Assembly (NCBI GenBank): GCA_021613375.1
Contig: CM038706.1
Location: 27,655,866-27,719,865, forward strand
Origin: Megaleporinus macrocephalus
Lineage: Eukaryota > Chordata > Actinopteri > Characiformes > Anostomidae
Direction: 5' to 3'
DNA length: 64,000 nucleotides
The notes beneath the pieces were generated by a model. It saw only the letters and a program-made list of their open reading frames with translations. It was not told the origin of the DNA and made no database searches. Shown piece by piece: positions 11,810 to 22,934 of the stretch; positions within the stretch are counted from its first letter, which is position 1, and the number at the start of each line of letters is the position of its first letter. A program made the translations under genes and the position numbers.

Positions 11810-12165
11810 GTTAGCCTGCACCATATCCACATATCCGCTCTGCTTGTGTCCCAGCTGTGACAGAGCTATTTTTACTTGCGCAAAGCATGCTGGGATCGCT
11901 CAACACCCCGCGCGCCTGCATCAGCACGTGTTCAGACAGACGGAGAGCGAGCTGATGATATTATTACTTATTATTGAAATAACCTCCTGCCACCTGTCTC
12001 CCCACACTCCGCTGCCAAAGTATATACCTATAAAACGCCTCTCCTCACCGGCCATCACGCTCATATGCACCATCGCAGCACTTCTCCCGTTCAGCGCTAA
12101 TAACAGCATGCAAATCAAATCACTCATTCCACCTTAATTAACTGATTAGCTGAACTAATCGTCTG
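11810..12165. promoter_or_regulatory. Possible enhancer with POU octamer and homeodomain sites
   Basis: A GC-richer, repeat-free block. It contains an exact octamer ATGCAAAT at 12108-12115, directly followed by caaat. About 20 bp further on are TTAATTAA (about 12134-12141) and gattag / ctaatc words. Octamers are recognised by POU factors and TAATT cores by homeodomain proteins; these are established motif classes, but occupancy is unknown. A 117-codon plus-strand frame across the block has no recognisable domain. Confidence 0.4.
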
Positions 12166-13822
12166 CTGTGGATGCTTTTTTTCAGGAAAACCGTCAAGTA
12201 TGGTCTAAAATTGTATAATTAATTAATTAATGTTAAACAAAATGTGGACAAGTATGCATTGCTTAGCTACCCAGATAGCAAGTGGACACCAACCCGTTAT
12301 TGATCAGAACCATGAATTTGGGTCGAGGTTGAATTTCAATGTCAGCAGTGTGTCAGATTAACATTAAGTTATTAATGCCAGTTGGCATCTACAAATGCTG
12401 GCCATAATGATGTTGAATATATATTAATTTACAGTTGACTGTGAGATGATAATCTCTGGCTTGTGCATTTGGCAGATGTTTAATATACACTGATTTATAG
12501 TAGAGAGTAAAATATTGTTAGAAGCAGTTATGGTTGATAATAGTTAGCATAAATTAATGCTGGTACTGTTTGGGTCAAAACAGTAGTAGCAACCACAACC
12601 ATCTTAAAATATGGGGATTACACTGTTTTTTAGCTTTTCTACATAATATGATGGTTGAGATGTAAAACAGAGGAGTCATCATTGTCTACAACACAAACAC
12701 TGCCACCTTATTTCCTTTCACTGAACATTAAACACACAGTTCTGAATCACACCACTCTCTCACATAAAATGAAAAATTAATTATGTCTCAGGGAACTCAG
12801 AGTATAACATTACAAATGCTTAAATGAAAAATATAATATACAAATATAATAAAACACAGTTTGAGAATTGAGTGGGATTGGTTAATGAGCAGCTTGATTA
12901 GCAGCTCTCTGTTCACTTCTCATACAGAACTAATGTCATTATCCAGCTTTTATGTGATGCTCATAAGGAAAGGATGAACAGACCTGCAGATGGACAGATG
13001 GACGGATGAACAAAGTAATGAGTGAATCAAGGAACGGGCGAACAAAGACTGTTGGTTTATGGATGAAAGAAAAGCTGTTACTCTGACTCTAAAACTGTTT
13101 TGTGTGTGTGAGCCAGAGATCTTGTGATTGGTCAGGGGTAACAGGAGCGTTTCTGGATAGAAGAGAAATATGGAGAAACCTATCAGAAATATATCAGTCA
13201 TTGGGATTATTATTTAAAGGGAATAAGTAGTAGTACCAAATTGTCTTTCTAAGACCCAACAGATCATATAATTAAATATGGGCTATGCTGTTTATTTGTC
13301 CAACTAGCTGTGTTTAGCTACAGCTTGTGTTAGCATTGTGTGCTACGAGTGAATATAGGTGTTAATATATTTAGATAGCAACTTGGGACAGTGTTTCAAG
13401 CTTTTTTTGGTTAAAACGTTCTTGGGTTATTTTTTTTCAGAATGGTTCATTAGCATGTGGCACCCATATTGTTTACAATACGTTTTGATAATTTTTGACA
13501 CTCAGGGTCTTGTGAATTGTTTGCATATTTTTTCTGATTTTTTTAGGCATAAACTCTCAGACTACTTTGCAAGAATAGGTCTAGCATATTACGCAAATTA
13601 GCAAAACATCTAAGTAGGTGGAGCTAAAAGTGCCAAATTACAAAGTGATTTGTCTGAAGCCAAGGAATCAGGAAAAAATACATTTGTCTGTAAAAAATCT
13701 ACTTCAGGCATTATGAGACAAAACGTGTGTTGTTGCACCATAGCGCCACCATCAGGCTAAGGAGTGACATTTCACACCTGTTCACGGTTTTTGCTCCACA
13801 TTGTGTATTAGCCGTGAAAAAG
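12166..13822. other. AT-rich spacer, nothing firmly recognised
   Basis: Long AT-rich stretch with an (AATT)n run at about 12218-12231. The segment 12260-12430 (ccagatagcaagtgg onward) has the feel of a fish interspersed repeat, but no boundaries could be set. No coding frame exceeds about 85 codons. Confidence 0.45.
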
Positions 13823-13858
13823 TATAATAATAATAAGAAGAAGAAGAAGATGAAGAAA
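13823..13858 (+). repeat. (TAA)n(GAA)n microsatellite
   Basis: Tandem taa units pass into aag/gaa units over about 36 bp. Confidence 0.85.
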
Positions 13859-13981
13859 ACCCCAACAATTACATGCTTGGACCCAAAAAAGCAATTAACA
13901 AACAAACATTGAGCTTGCTTTTCTATTTTATCCTAATCAAGTGAACAAACTACCAACTACATTTTATGAGCGGGTCCAAGC

Positions 13982-14026
13982 ACAATCAGCCCAATCAGCC
14001 CAATCAGCACAATCAGCTCAATCAGG
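13982..14026 (+). repeat. Minisatellite of five 9-bp units (NCAATCAGC)
   Basis: Five consecutive 9-mers read acaatcagc, ccaatcagc, ccaatcagc, acaatcagc and tcaatcagg. Only the first base and one terminal base vary. Each unit contains a CAAT word, so the array also forms a row of CCAAT-like motifs. Confidence 0.9.
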
Positions 14027-14540
14027 CCTTAAGCAGTTTGGGCCAATTAGGCATAACAGGGCCTAATGCAGTCTGAGCCGTACTTACATAGAGAGCATGA
14101 AAAATGTCAAAATTCATCAAAATGCCTTCATGTGCCATTATTGTTGAGCAGTGGTCTTTAACCGGCAGAAGGCGTCTGTAGCTTGATACTAGATGTCTAT
14201 GGAGAAAATAAACAGATTTTTTTATTTCTATTTCACTAGAACCAAAGCAGTATCCTTCAGCATATAGAGGTCCACATATATGAGGATTACAAGAAGACAG
14301 CTGTGTACAAAAGTTAGCTTTTTATCATTAAATATCAACTGTTAGTATACAGGAATAAACCAAAACATGAAAATTTTATTTTACAATCAATCTTAAAAGA
14401 AAGGGATCATTTGGTTAAATGATTTTCTTGACTGAGTATTATCACTGCATTTTGTATGTTTACTTGTTTGGTGGCAGAGCCGATCTGGGTGCCATAGCTA
14501 AGCTAAGCTGCATGACTTGACTCACATATTCAAGAGACGA
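14027..14540. other. Spacer, nothing recognised
   Basis: Mixed AT-rich sequence without coding frames or repeat ends. Confidence 0.5.
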
Positions 14541-14543
14541 AGG

Positions 14544-14780
14544 GTGCGTCTGAAATCGCGTACTTCCATACTGAACAGTACAAAAGCAGTGCGCGAGTGT
14601 GACTAGGGTGTCCAAATACGTAATGCTCAGCAAGCAGTACACGAAAAGTCCCCAGATGACGTACTGCCCCGACAGACATTTTCAAGTATGCAACCCCAGC
14701 ACACTGTCCTTTCCCAGGATTCTATCGGTGAAAAGCGGTATGTCAGCTGTGTGTACGTAGCTACGGCTAGTCTACAGTAA
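14544..14780 (+). mobile_element. DNA-transposon end fragment (gtctgaaat-type)
   Basis: The segment starts with ggtgcgtctgaaatcgcgta, resembling the outer termini of the element at 61051-62410 (gggtgtgtctcaaaacc as reverse complement of its right end). It continues with repeated tac-ta/agtac words and cagtac motifs. No matching opposite end was found nearby, so this is a truncated copy. Superfamily not assignable. Confidence 0.45.
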
Positions 14781-14919
14781 CTTTATAGAGGCCAAAAACA
14801 TTCTTACCTTTTAATGCGAGTTAATTTAAAGAGTGATTTTGGAGCGTTTCTATTGGTCAATTCACCATGAACCTTTTACAGGATATAAAGAACAGCTGTT
14901 GTGATTAAATGATAATGAA

Positions 14920-15535
14920 AATAATTTAAAAAATCAACATAGATAGAAAGTCGATAGTATTAAGTTCCGTCCGTGTTTTGACAGACAACACGAATAGCCA
15001 ATGAGAATGAGAATAGCGCCGCCCCCAAACCAATCAGGTGGCTGAACTAGAGTCCAGCCATTTCATGTTTGGTTGAAGCACACAGCACAGAGTGTAGGCA
15101 TAGCGGCAGCTTAACCCACTTGTTAGTAATCTGGTTACTGCAGGCGTCACAGTCGAGCAGAGAGAACAAAATAAGAGAAAATGACGACAAAAAACGTTAC
15201 TACTACTAAAAGAAACATGTTACACGTGTTAATAATCTTAAAATTATCTGCTAAAATAGGAACAACAAGTAAACAGGTGCTGTGTTGAGATGGTGGGATG
15301 TTAGCGCTTTAAAGGTCAGTTCTACTGTTGTGATCATCTATACTGTGCAGAGCTGACAGAGCGTTTCTGTGTAAAATACTCCCACACTTGGCACACGAGT
15401 GATTGTAGCTGCGGCTTGCGCTCCGGATAAATCTATGCTTTCAGTGGGTGCGGGAGATTTGATTTATTTCGTGATATATATCGAAATTGACTGATATGAA
15501 AAAAATTATCGTGATAATATCGCCCAGCCCTATGC
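14920..15535 (-). mobile_element. DNA-transposon remnant ending in a gggctgggcgatat-type terminus
   Basis: At 15470-15533 the plus strand reads through atatatatcgaaatt and gataatatcgcccagccct. Its minus-strand form (agggctgggcgatattatc) is a terminus I recognise as typical of interspersed DNA transposons in fish genomes. The region to its left (gccgcccccaaaccaatcag, runs of tac) would then be the interior. No transposase-like frame survives and the left boundary is a guess. Confidence 0.45.
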
Positions 15536-16400
15536 TGAGATCGAGATTAAGTAAGTGCTCTGTAGGAATTCCCTGATCTGAAGACTCCGCGTGCAGACCC
15601 CTATTTAAGAAAATTACAGCTTACCACATTCATGGTAAGAAGAAAATGGTGCATGTTAATATTTTCACTACTCATATAATAAACAAGGTCAAATAAAATG
15701 TGTTTATAGGGCCAGCATTTTCCTTGCCACTTAAGGTCACTTAAAACCTGTCAAAAAATGTTTACATATTATCGCACTCTTATTTTTAAAAAATCCAGCT
15801 AAATTTCATTTTCTGTAATATGGGGTCTTGCTGTAGAACTGTAGCTAGTGTCACTGAGTGAAAACTCCTCTGAAAGGTCGTAGTGGTCCAAGTTGTGATG
15901 ATCCCTGTTCTGAAAAAAACCCTGCCGACTGTGGTCTCTCCTTGCACATACCCGCCATCCTGGGTGCAAGCCAGCTCTTTAACACCTCCCACCCTGAAGC
16001 ATGAGAAGCAAGGGGGTGGCCGTGTCCAGTGCTGACCCTCCATGCTGGCCCTCCAGGGGATTTGCAGTTCTCAACACCACTAGCGGCAGCCTACGTCGCC
16101 GCTAAGCCCATTGGCACTGTCTGAGTGCATACCCCACATACCCAGCCATCTGGACTCATCTCTCACCTGGAGACTCCCAGGCTTGGGCTATTAGATGCCT
16201 CCTATCAGTGTCCAGACTGCAGACATCACTGTTTCCCAGGCTGTAAAGGAAAAGCACGAGAGCTCTGTTTGAGTTAGATTGTGATGATGTGTGTGGAAGA
16301 GCAGGGTTGTGATAAGTGGTCCCAGGGCTGGCTTCATCAACACCCCACACTTTAACACTGTATTGCATGAGCTGTTAATGACAGCACTCTATAAAACTGC
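15536..16400. other. Spacer, nothing firmly recognised
   Basis: Contains an 85-codon minus-strand frame (15786-16043) and a 70-codon one (16156-16368), neither with recognisable features. No tandem or inverted structure was found. Confidence 0.45.
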
Positions 16401-16410
16401 ACCTTGAAAT

Positions 16411-16451
16411 GTACCCAACCCTAGCCCCAGAGTACCCACCCTAGCCCCAGA
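16411..16451 (+). repeat. Two-copy tandem of a 20-21-bp unit
   Basis: gtacccaaccctagccccaga at 16411-16431 is followed directly by the same unit lacking one A at 16432-16451. Confidence 0.8.
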
Positions 16452-16861
16452 GGCAATTAGTCACGTTGGTGATTGGTTATCACATGCCAAAGAGTGGATC
16501 TTCTGCAGTCCTGTTTAAAAAAGCATCACTAGGTGGCTCCTTACTAAGCTTCACAAACGCTCCACAAAAAGCGGGCAAGATTGCATCAGTACAACAAGGG
16601 CCTAGTAACTAAAAGATAAAGAATTAAACATAACTTTTATCTATCTTAGTGTAATTTATGTTAATCATAGCTCGATTATTCTAAAACATGGACAATTCTA
16701 GAAATATATGCGTCCAAATAATTCAGACTGATGCCACAGAGGATCCACCTTTTATTCCCTATTAAACACCAGTGCATAGTTCATTTAAGCTGTGCTTCTC
16801 AAACTTGCCCTTCGAAAATGTAGACCATCTGAGGGACCCTGAACATGTTTGAGGACCACTG

Positions 16862-16990
16862 CTTTAAAGAAGTACTCCAGCATTTTTCAACATATTCTTC
16901 ACTTCATCCGTGTGACCAAATCACTTTGTATCTATTTGAAATATGTTTTGAGTCAACAGTTTCCTGCTTATTAAGTTCAGGAGTGCCTAA
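16862..16990. mobile_element. Possible TTAA-element terminus
   Basis: TTAA at 16864-16867 is followed by agaagtactccagcattttt, similar in layout to the family A terminus (TTAA, then an attccacca-type segment, then a T-run). The opposite end was not found and the downstream sequence is replaced by another repeat-like segment. Confidence 0.3.
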
Positions 16991-16994
16991 ATTA

Positions 16995-17110
16995 GTGGTC
17001 TTCAACCCTACTGGAGAGCTACCTTCTTGCAGGCACCTGATCTATCTAATTCCTGCCTTTAGAAGTGTTTGATTAGCTGGAAGTGTGTTATATGTGGTCT
17101 GAAGGAAGAA
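16995..17110. repeat. Fragment of a short fish interspersed repeat
   Basis: The words ggtcttcaaccctactggag, agctaccttcttgcagg and gtttgattagctggaag appear in the order I associate with a common short inverted-repeat element of fishes. Assignment is from memory of the family and the copy is incomplete. Confidence 0.4.
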
Positions 17111-18290
17111 TCTGAAGAAGCCACTGGTCTACATTTTTTTAAATTAATTTGTTGTTTAATTTATCTTTTATTTAACTAGAAATCTTGAAATCTGTTTTAA
17201 GAGAGAGATATTACACCATTAGCAGTTACAGTATGAAGTATGAAACTGAGCATAACAAGACAGAGTAGGAATGAATGAGGCATGATACAAATCACAAAAT
17301 CCAGTTTAGGAATAGAAATCACATTCCTTATACAGTTTTTTTATTAAAACTCATTAAAGGAGACAAAATCATTAAGACGTACTATGTTTTGAAGGTTATT
17401 CCATGACCAAGCTAGGAGAAAGTTGTTCTGCCCATTTCTGGACTAATCTAGGGTGCCTTGTAAGCAGCTTTCTAAAAGCATTAGAATCATAGCAGCTGTG
17501 GATGCGTGAGATAAAAATAAGAAGGGAGTTGACCCAACAGGGCTGTATGAATAAAAATATGCCAGTACTGCTGTCTCCTTAGGCTTAATGAAGGCCAAGA
17601 AACCAACTCATAAAGTACACAGTGATATGTATTGGACAGTGCTTTAGATATCAAATCCAACTGTGATACACAATTTGGACAGAAGAATAGAGAAGTCAGC
17701 ACATATGTAAATGATTAGTGTTATTATTAAGGCTCTTCAGGGAACCACAGGTGGTTCATCTGCATCATCGCTCCAAAGAACGTTTTTGACTTTGTATTAT
17801 TTGCTCTCAAGCCATAGTACATATTTGCTGTTAGAGTCACCAACCAATAAGGAGACCAGATTTCTGAAATGATGTTTATTGTTAATAATAGTTTTAATCT
17901 AGGATATAAAAAAGGAAGTACATATCAAGATTCATATATTGTGTGATAACTCTGAGTACTGTAATATGCTGAGGGTCAACTGATAATATTGGGTACTAAC
18001 TATATAACTTTGTAATCCGTGTCAGTAAGTCATACAGAAGCCTACCATGGTGAGAGAAGCCATGCTAAATTAGGGAACATTCAATAAAATGTCAAGAAAA
18101 TGGTCAAACTACAATGGTTTTAATAGATGTCAACACTACCCCACACATAATCATTGCTGCTGTTCCCAATAACCACATTAACTCAGTCCTGCCTCAGTCC
18201 TGAGAAAGAAGGACACTGCTGCCAGAGGAGCCACCGACTAAGATTGACAAAAAAGTTTACAATAAGCATAGGAACAAATAACAATAGCCT
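17111..18290. other. AT-rich spacer, nothing recognised
   Basis: Chance-length frames only; no repeats with definable ends. Confidence 0.5.
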
Positions 18291-18309
18291 TAAAAACATT
18301 TACATTTCT

Positions 18310-18520
18310 TGCTTTGTCACGTTTTCAGTAATAAAGTCGCTATGTAAAAAGATCTTTAAAAATTGTATAGCAAAAAATAGCAGCTTAGCAGCTGGTTTGA
18401 GACAGGGATACGACAAAAAGATCACCACAAAAGATTTATTCATATGAAATATTTTGCCAATAAAAAGAGAACTGCGGCTACGGAAACACAACCTGTAGCT
18501 ATAGCCCATTAGCCAGAGCC
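18310..18520. repeat. Dispersed repeat B, copy 1 (pairs with about 40020-40210)
   Basis: The segment tagcagctggtttgagacag and the following cacaaaagattta match tagcagctcaggcagggatg and cacaaaagattta at about 40085. The flanks share weaker words (gttttcag, a gcggctac/aactacag segment). Both copies are in the same orientation. The class is unknown. Confidence 0.45.
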
Positions 18521-19061
18521 TAAAACAGGTTTATAGACATACTTAATGCATTCTAGTTGAAGTGGTGCTCACCACGCGTGCAGCACTTCATTCAAAATGA
18601 ACCTTGTATAGAGCCTTATTATGCAATTTCACAGAGTCATACTTGTGTAAGACTGTGCAGATGGCGCACAAAGCTAAAGTAAACATGTTAGTAGTTAGCA
18701 TTCCGTTGTTGCCATATTCTCTGTAAAATTACATGCTGGAGCTCTCATACATGCTAAAAACGTAAATCCCTGCAAATCAATTTATTTTAAAAGAAGCTTA
18801 GAATGCACGGCAAGTTCAATTTAAAGATGGATATTTGGTGATATTTGGTTACAGTGCATCCGGTATAAACCTAAAACGTGTTTGCTTTAGGTTCACATGT
18901 CACCTGTGTAGTCTTGTATGACATTCTGCTGCAAAATCAAACTCAGCCATTAGGACTTTCTGGTGTGTTTTTTTTTTTTTCAAAGTTCCAGAAAATGGGG
19001 GCGTCCGGTCATTTTTGTGACTGAGACTGAACAAAAAAACCCCTCCATGCTGGTTCAAATA
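18521..19061. other. Spacer, probably old repeat sequence
   Basis: The word gagccttattatgcaattt at about 18611 resembles the accttattattatgctc start of another candidate repeat at about 28912, but no element ends were located. A run of 12 T lies at 18969-18980. Confidence 0.4.
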
Positions 19062-19316
19062 GCATGCTAGATTTTATCGCTAACCATAAACAGTAAAGAG
19101 AACAAAATTATATACTCATCAGAATCCAGTGCAGTACACTTATCTGTGGGGAGAAAAAATGTAGATAACTGGCAATGGCTGAGTAACCGCGGTTAGCCAG
19201 GAGCTACCATTGCATTTAGCATGTTTCCTAACTCACATACCATGAATAGAGAAAATTATGGACTCATCAAAGCACAGTGCAGCACACTAATGTGTGGCAA
19301 AACTGTAGATGTCTGG
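19062..19316 (+). repeat. Diverged two-copy tandem duplication, about 150-bp period
   Basis: The unit containing aaaatta-ta-actcatcag, then ccagtgcag-acact-a-tgtgg and gtagat-a-ctgg, occurs at about 19101-19172 and again at about 19252-19315. Both are preceded by a gcat...taac...cata segment. Differences at many positions show an old duplication. Confidence 0.6.
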
Positions 19317-19559
19317 TGTGGTTGGTGATGGTGAATGACTTGTGTGCAGCTGTGGACAGCAAGATAACACTGCAGTTTGCAAGCTGGCAAAATTATATTG
19401 TTCAAGTCGACAAACACAGATGCAGTACGAGGTGGATGCACTGGGACCACAAATTCCAGGGCTGATTTTTGTTCCCACACCACTTCTGGTTACAACATCA
19501 CCACCAGCATTTGTAATGAATACACAGCTTCTACAATTTCTCCTTCTTGTAGTCTGCCA
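19317..19559. other. Spacer, nothing recognised
   Basis: Overlapping chance frames on both strands (up to 88 codons) without recognisable features. Confidence 0.45.
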
Positions 19560-19960
19560 GTGAAACCATGTTTAAACTGGCCTGTGGCTTCTCCCCCATT
19601 GGCAGCAGGCTTTCCAGCTCCCATCAGCACGTTCGGAGAGTGAGGCCTGAGCCTCTGCCAGAGCAGAGCCGTGCGGCCTAGCAGCCACCTCATCCATCAG
19701 GGCTGAGGAAAGGCCTGGCCAGCCGCTGACCAACCGCCGGCCGCCTGGGCCTACGACCGGCCGCTGCCTGAAAGCACTTCTGACAACATGGAGTCGGGAT
19801 ATTAGTGCGAGCACAAACCCCATTCATCATCTCGGGGCAGTTGCACAGCCTGGAGAGTGACACAAATGAGCATGCTCGCAGACAGAGGGTTTTAATCAGC
19901 CCGGTCACCTCAGCAGCAGGCCTCAGAGTCAGAGCTAAACGCTGTGGATGAATTCACAAT
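19560..19960. promoter_or_regulatory. Possible regulatory block, GC-rich
   Basis: A clearly GC-rich stretch (especially 19570-19780), repeat-free and bordered by AT-rich sequence. Several overlapping frames on the minus strand (67-83 codons) compete in different registers, which argues against coding. The regulatory or exon nature is unproven. Confidence 0.3.
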
Positions 19961-20074
19961 GAACAAAGGACGCCCTCTCTTTTTCTCTCTCTCACGTTCT
20001 TGCTCCTCCCTCTCACTCAACGCTAATCCCCTGCTTGTGCACCTCTCTTTTCTCTGTTTCACTGTGATGTCACA

Positions 20075-20110
20075 TATACTACCGTTCAAAAGTTTAGAAT
20101 CACTGTTTAC
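20075..20110 (+). mobile_element. Terminus-like motif (ctaccgttcaaaagttt)
   Basis: tactaccgttcaaaagttta at 20080-20099 resembles the terminal sequence of a common fish DNA transposon or MITE family. No partner end was found, so only a fragment is supported. Confidence 0.35.
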
Positions 20111-20361
20111 ACTGTATATTGTATCCCTATACAATGAATGCTGGTGCAGCACAACTTATTAGTATTTCTGTAGTAAACTGTAAAAAATAAAAGATTAGAT
20201 TTCTGGTCAGCATTTTTTCATCATAGAGGGCCGGTGTGCTGGACCTTGGTCTTCTAGGACTAGAACTGATGACCTCTCTTGTAGATGATTTCAACATAAT
20301 TTCATTAGCATTGAGAATGAAGGTATAACAGAGAAGCATCCCAGGGCCTTCTATACCTCCA

Positions 20362-20388
20362 GAGAAGGCCTAATTGTTAGGCCTTCTC
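20362..20388. other. Perfect hairpin (12-bp stem, 3-base loop)
   Basis: GAGAAGGCCTAA at 20362-20373 is the exact reverse complement of 20377-20388, separated by ttg. A further gggccttct lies just upstream at 20344. No T-run or gene context explains it. Confidence 0.75.
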
Positions 20389-20439
20389 ATTCTTATTGTA
20401 TTGAAGTTATTTCATTGCAACTTTAAAGGGTAAAATTTA

Positions 20440-20809
20440 ACCTGTTAGAAATGTCTTTCTCTATGTTATCAAGGCAGATTAAAACAAGCAATCTGTCTCA
20501 TTGGTTAGGATTCAGGCCTAAGGTGTGAAAATACAAACCTAACTGGCACTGGGATCAACTGGTCACATTTTAATTTATTAAATTTTGATTTTTGATTTAC
20601 TACTAGAATCCCATTGTAGGGCAGTTTTAAAATGTATAAACTGAAGACCTTCATCACTGAGTTATAACAAGAGTAATACCCGAAAAAGTAACAGAAAAAG
20701 AAATTATCAAATTTCAGGCAAAATAATCAGAAAATAAATTATTATAAACAATTATTAGAATTATAGTATTTATAACTTAAAAACTAAAAATTAGTTTCCT
20801 CTTTCTAAC
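20440..20809. other. AT-rich spacer, nothing recognised
   Basis: Very AT-rich; no coding frame or repeat boundary. Confidence 0.55.
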
Positions 20810-21450
20810 ATCTTCTGTTATCAAGCTCATTCTAGTGTCTACTGTTTTCTAGTGTCCTTCTTGTTTGAAGCACCTAGTATTTAGTTCTTTCTTGTATTTA
20901 GTAATCTTTAGTATCTTCTAGTACCTAGCTTGTTCAAGTATTTAGTATTTTTTACTATCTGGTTCCTTCCAGAATCTATCATATTCTAGAATCTGGTTCC
21001 TCCTGGTGTTGTAGTATCTAATTGCATTTAGGTTGGTATTTCCTATTATTTCGTTTCTTTAAATATCCTGTAGTTCCTTTTCATTCCTTTTGATATGTGC
21101 TTGTATTAGTTTCTCCAAGTATCAAGTTCTATTATGTAGAATCTAGTATTTCCTTTCTTCTAGTCTCTTCTAGTACCTAAATTATTTTAGTATTTTATTA
21201 TCATTTAGTATCTTGTTCCTTCTTGTACCAAGCCTGTACCTAGCAACTCTTAATATCTAGTATCTAGTTTTATTAAATAGGTAGTATCAGGTTTCTTCTA
21301 GAATCTTGTATATTCTTGTATCTATTTCCTTCTAGTACCTTCTATCTTCTAGTATCTAGTTCCTTCTTTTTACTAGTGTCTTTAAATATCTAGATCCTTC
21401 TAGTATCTAGCATGTTCTGCTATCCACTTTCTTCTAGTAACTTCTAGGCT
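20810..21450 (+). repeat. Degenerate CTAG-rich array
   Basis: The stretch is built from variants of ttctagtatctagttcc, with strings such as cttctagtacctag, ttctagaatc and cttctagtatctag recurring every 10-20 bp. I count roughly twenty CTAG tetramers in about 640 bp, where two or three would be expected by chance. Spacing is irregular, so this is not a clean satellite but a decayed or slippage-driven array. It has no coding capacity on either strand. It resumes at 21706 after an unrelated insert. Confidence 0.75.
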
Positions 21451-21705
21451 CTGTCTTGATGCCTTGCTGCCAGTGCTGTATCTCGAGGCAGAGCATAAGA
21501 AGGCAGCGTTCTCCATATTTTCACTTGTAGTGAGTTCTATAATTTTTTCCTAAACACACTGGAGCTGATACAGATACACACACCTATACAGCCTTTAGTA
21601 AACAGTTGAACCCCAGCAGGCAGTGATTTATACAAACATTAGATTTGGACATGACTGGGTGGAGGCTGCATTTATGGCATTTCAGACACAGCTCTACTGC
21701 CTTGT
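21451..21705. other. Non-repetitive segment interrupting the CTAG array
   Basis: About 255 bp of ordinary mixed sequence (gccttgctgccagtgctgta onward) with no CTAG motif separates the two parts of the array. No inverted ends or target duplication could be recognised. Confidence 0.55.
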
Positions 21706-21810
21706 TTCTTCTAGTATCTATTATCTTTTAGTATCTCGTATCAATTTCCCTGTAGTACTTTTTTAGTATTTAGTTTGTTCCGGTATCTTATATGTATCTA
21801 TTTTATAATA
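21706..21810 (+). repeat. Degenerate CTAG-rich array, continuation
   Basis: cttctagtatctattatctt and following tagtatct / tagtattt words continue the pattern of 20810-21450. Confidence 0.65.
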
Positions 21811-21899
21811 TTTTAATCTGCACATTTAAGTTTAAATTATCAAATTTTCTTAATAAAGCTAATAATCACACCATTTCCAAACCATCTCAGAGAAGCTCT

Positions 21900-22770
21900 C
21901 CTTCACTGGTAGTGGGAAGCGTCCATCTCATCCCACTCAAGTGAACGAGCCCTGATTAACTCCTCTATAAGACACTCCGGCCGTGTCACAGAGCGCCGGC
22001 TTTGGCTCGACCCCGGAGCGGAAGCAGATTAAAGAGCGACTCAGAGCTGCTCGCTATTGTTCCTGTTTAATGGCCCTGAATTCGAGCTCTGTTTGAAGTG
22101 GGCTTCTTTAAGAGCAGCCGGCGGACGCCTGGAGCAGACTAACAGGCTCTGGGAGCATGTAATTATGGGCCAGGGCAGGGCAGGGAGCCGGTGGCGCGAG
22201 GCTTTGAAGAGTGCAGGGGTCGCCAGAGGTGAGGCCCGAGTCTGACAGGAAAGAGAAACACACAGAGATGGGATTCATCAGAATCCTCTCATAACTCACC
22301 ACAGGCCCCAATGAGCTGGTGCTTCCTGCCCACACCGTCCTACCATAATTGCTGCTGTACCATCATTAAGATAGTCTAATAGTTTTTTTTTTGGTTAAAA
22401 CGTTGCCCGGAGCGAAATCATTTGAGGCGTTTGAAATTGCCCCGGTGCGTTTGGCAGGAGCACCCATCTCCACCACGCTAAACAGTAGTAAACTCAGGAG
22501 GGATCATCAGTGAAGAAAAAGCGTGGTGTAGTGAGCCTGCAAATAGTCTAGTCCTCCAGTCAGCCACTGGCTTGCATCTCCAAACGCGCGTAATGAGGTT
22601 AGGGAGATTTGATTAGAGCAAGGTCTGAAATTAGCTGTGTGGGTTATCAAATCAAACAACAGGATATATAATCAGGAGGAGGCTGGGCAGGTTCCTTATC
22701 TAATCACGGAGCATCTGCAGCGCTGAGCGTGAGATCTCCTCCTATAGGCTAGGCTAATGTGTGCTGCCAT
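21900..22770. promoter_or_regulatory. Possible regulatory block, large
   Basis: About 870 bp of GC-richer repeat-free sequence between the CTAG array and the polypurine tract. It includes GC-rich segments (about 21970-22240) and AT/GC mosaics with taattatg and ctaatcac words. Frames on both strands are short. This is one of the better candidates for a conserved non-coding cluster by composition, but nothing in one sequence proves it. Confidence 0.35.
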
Positions 22771-22934
22771 TCGGTTGTTCCTCTAATTCGTTTTCCTTTT
22801 ATTTATATGCTTGGTTTTGTGTGTAATATGTGTTTGTGCATAAATATGACATAATTTCATTCCTCCCTGTTTGCTGAACCTGATTCAGCTTCATTTGTTC
22901 CTGGAACATAAATCGGGGAAAGAGTGAGGACTGG

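Noticed and set aside
13982..14026. CRISPR-like array of short repeats
   Set aside because: The units are contiguous 9-mers without spacers, in a clearly eukaryotic sequence.
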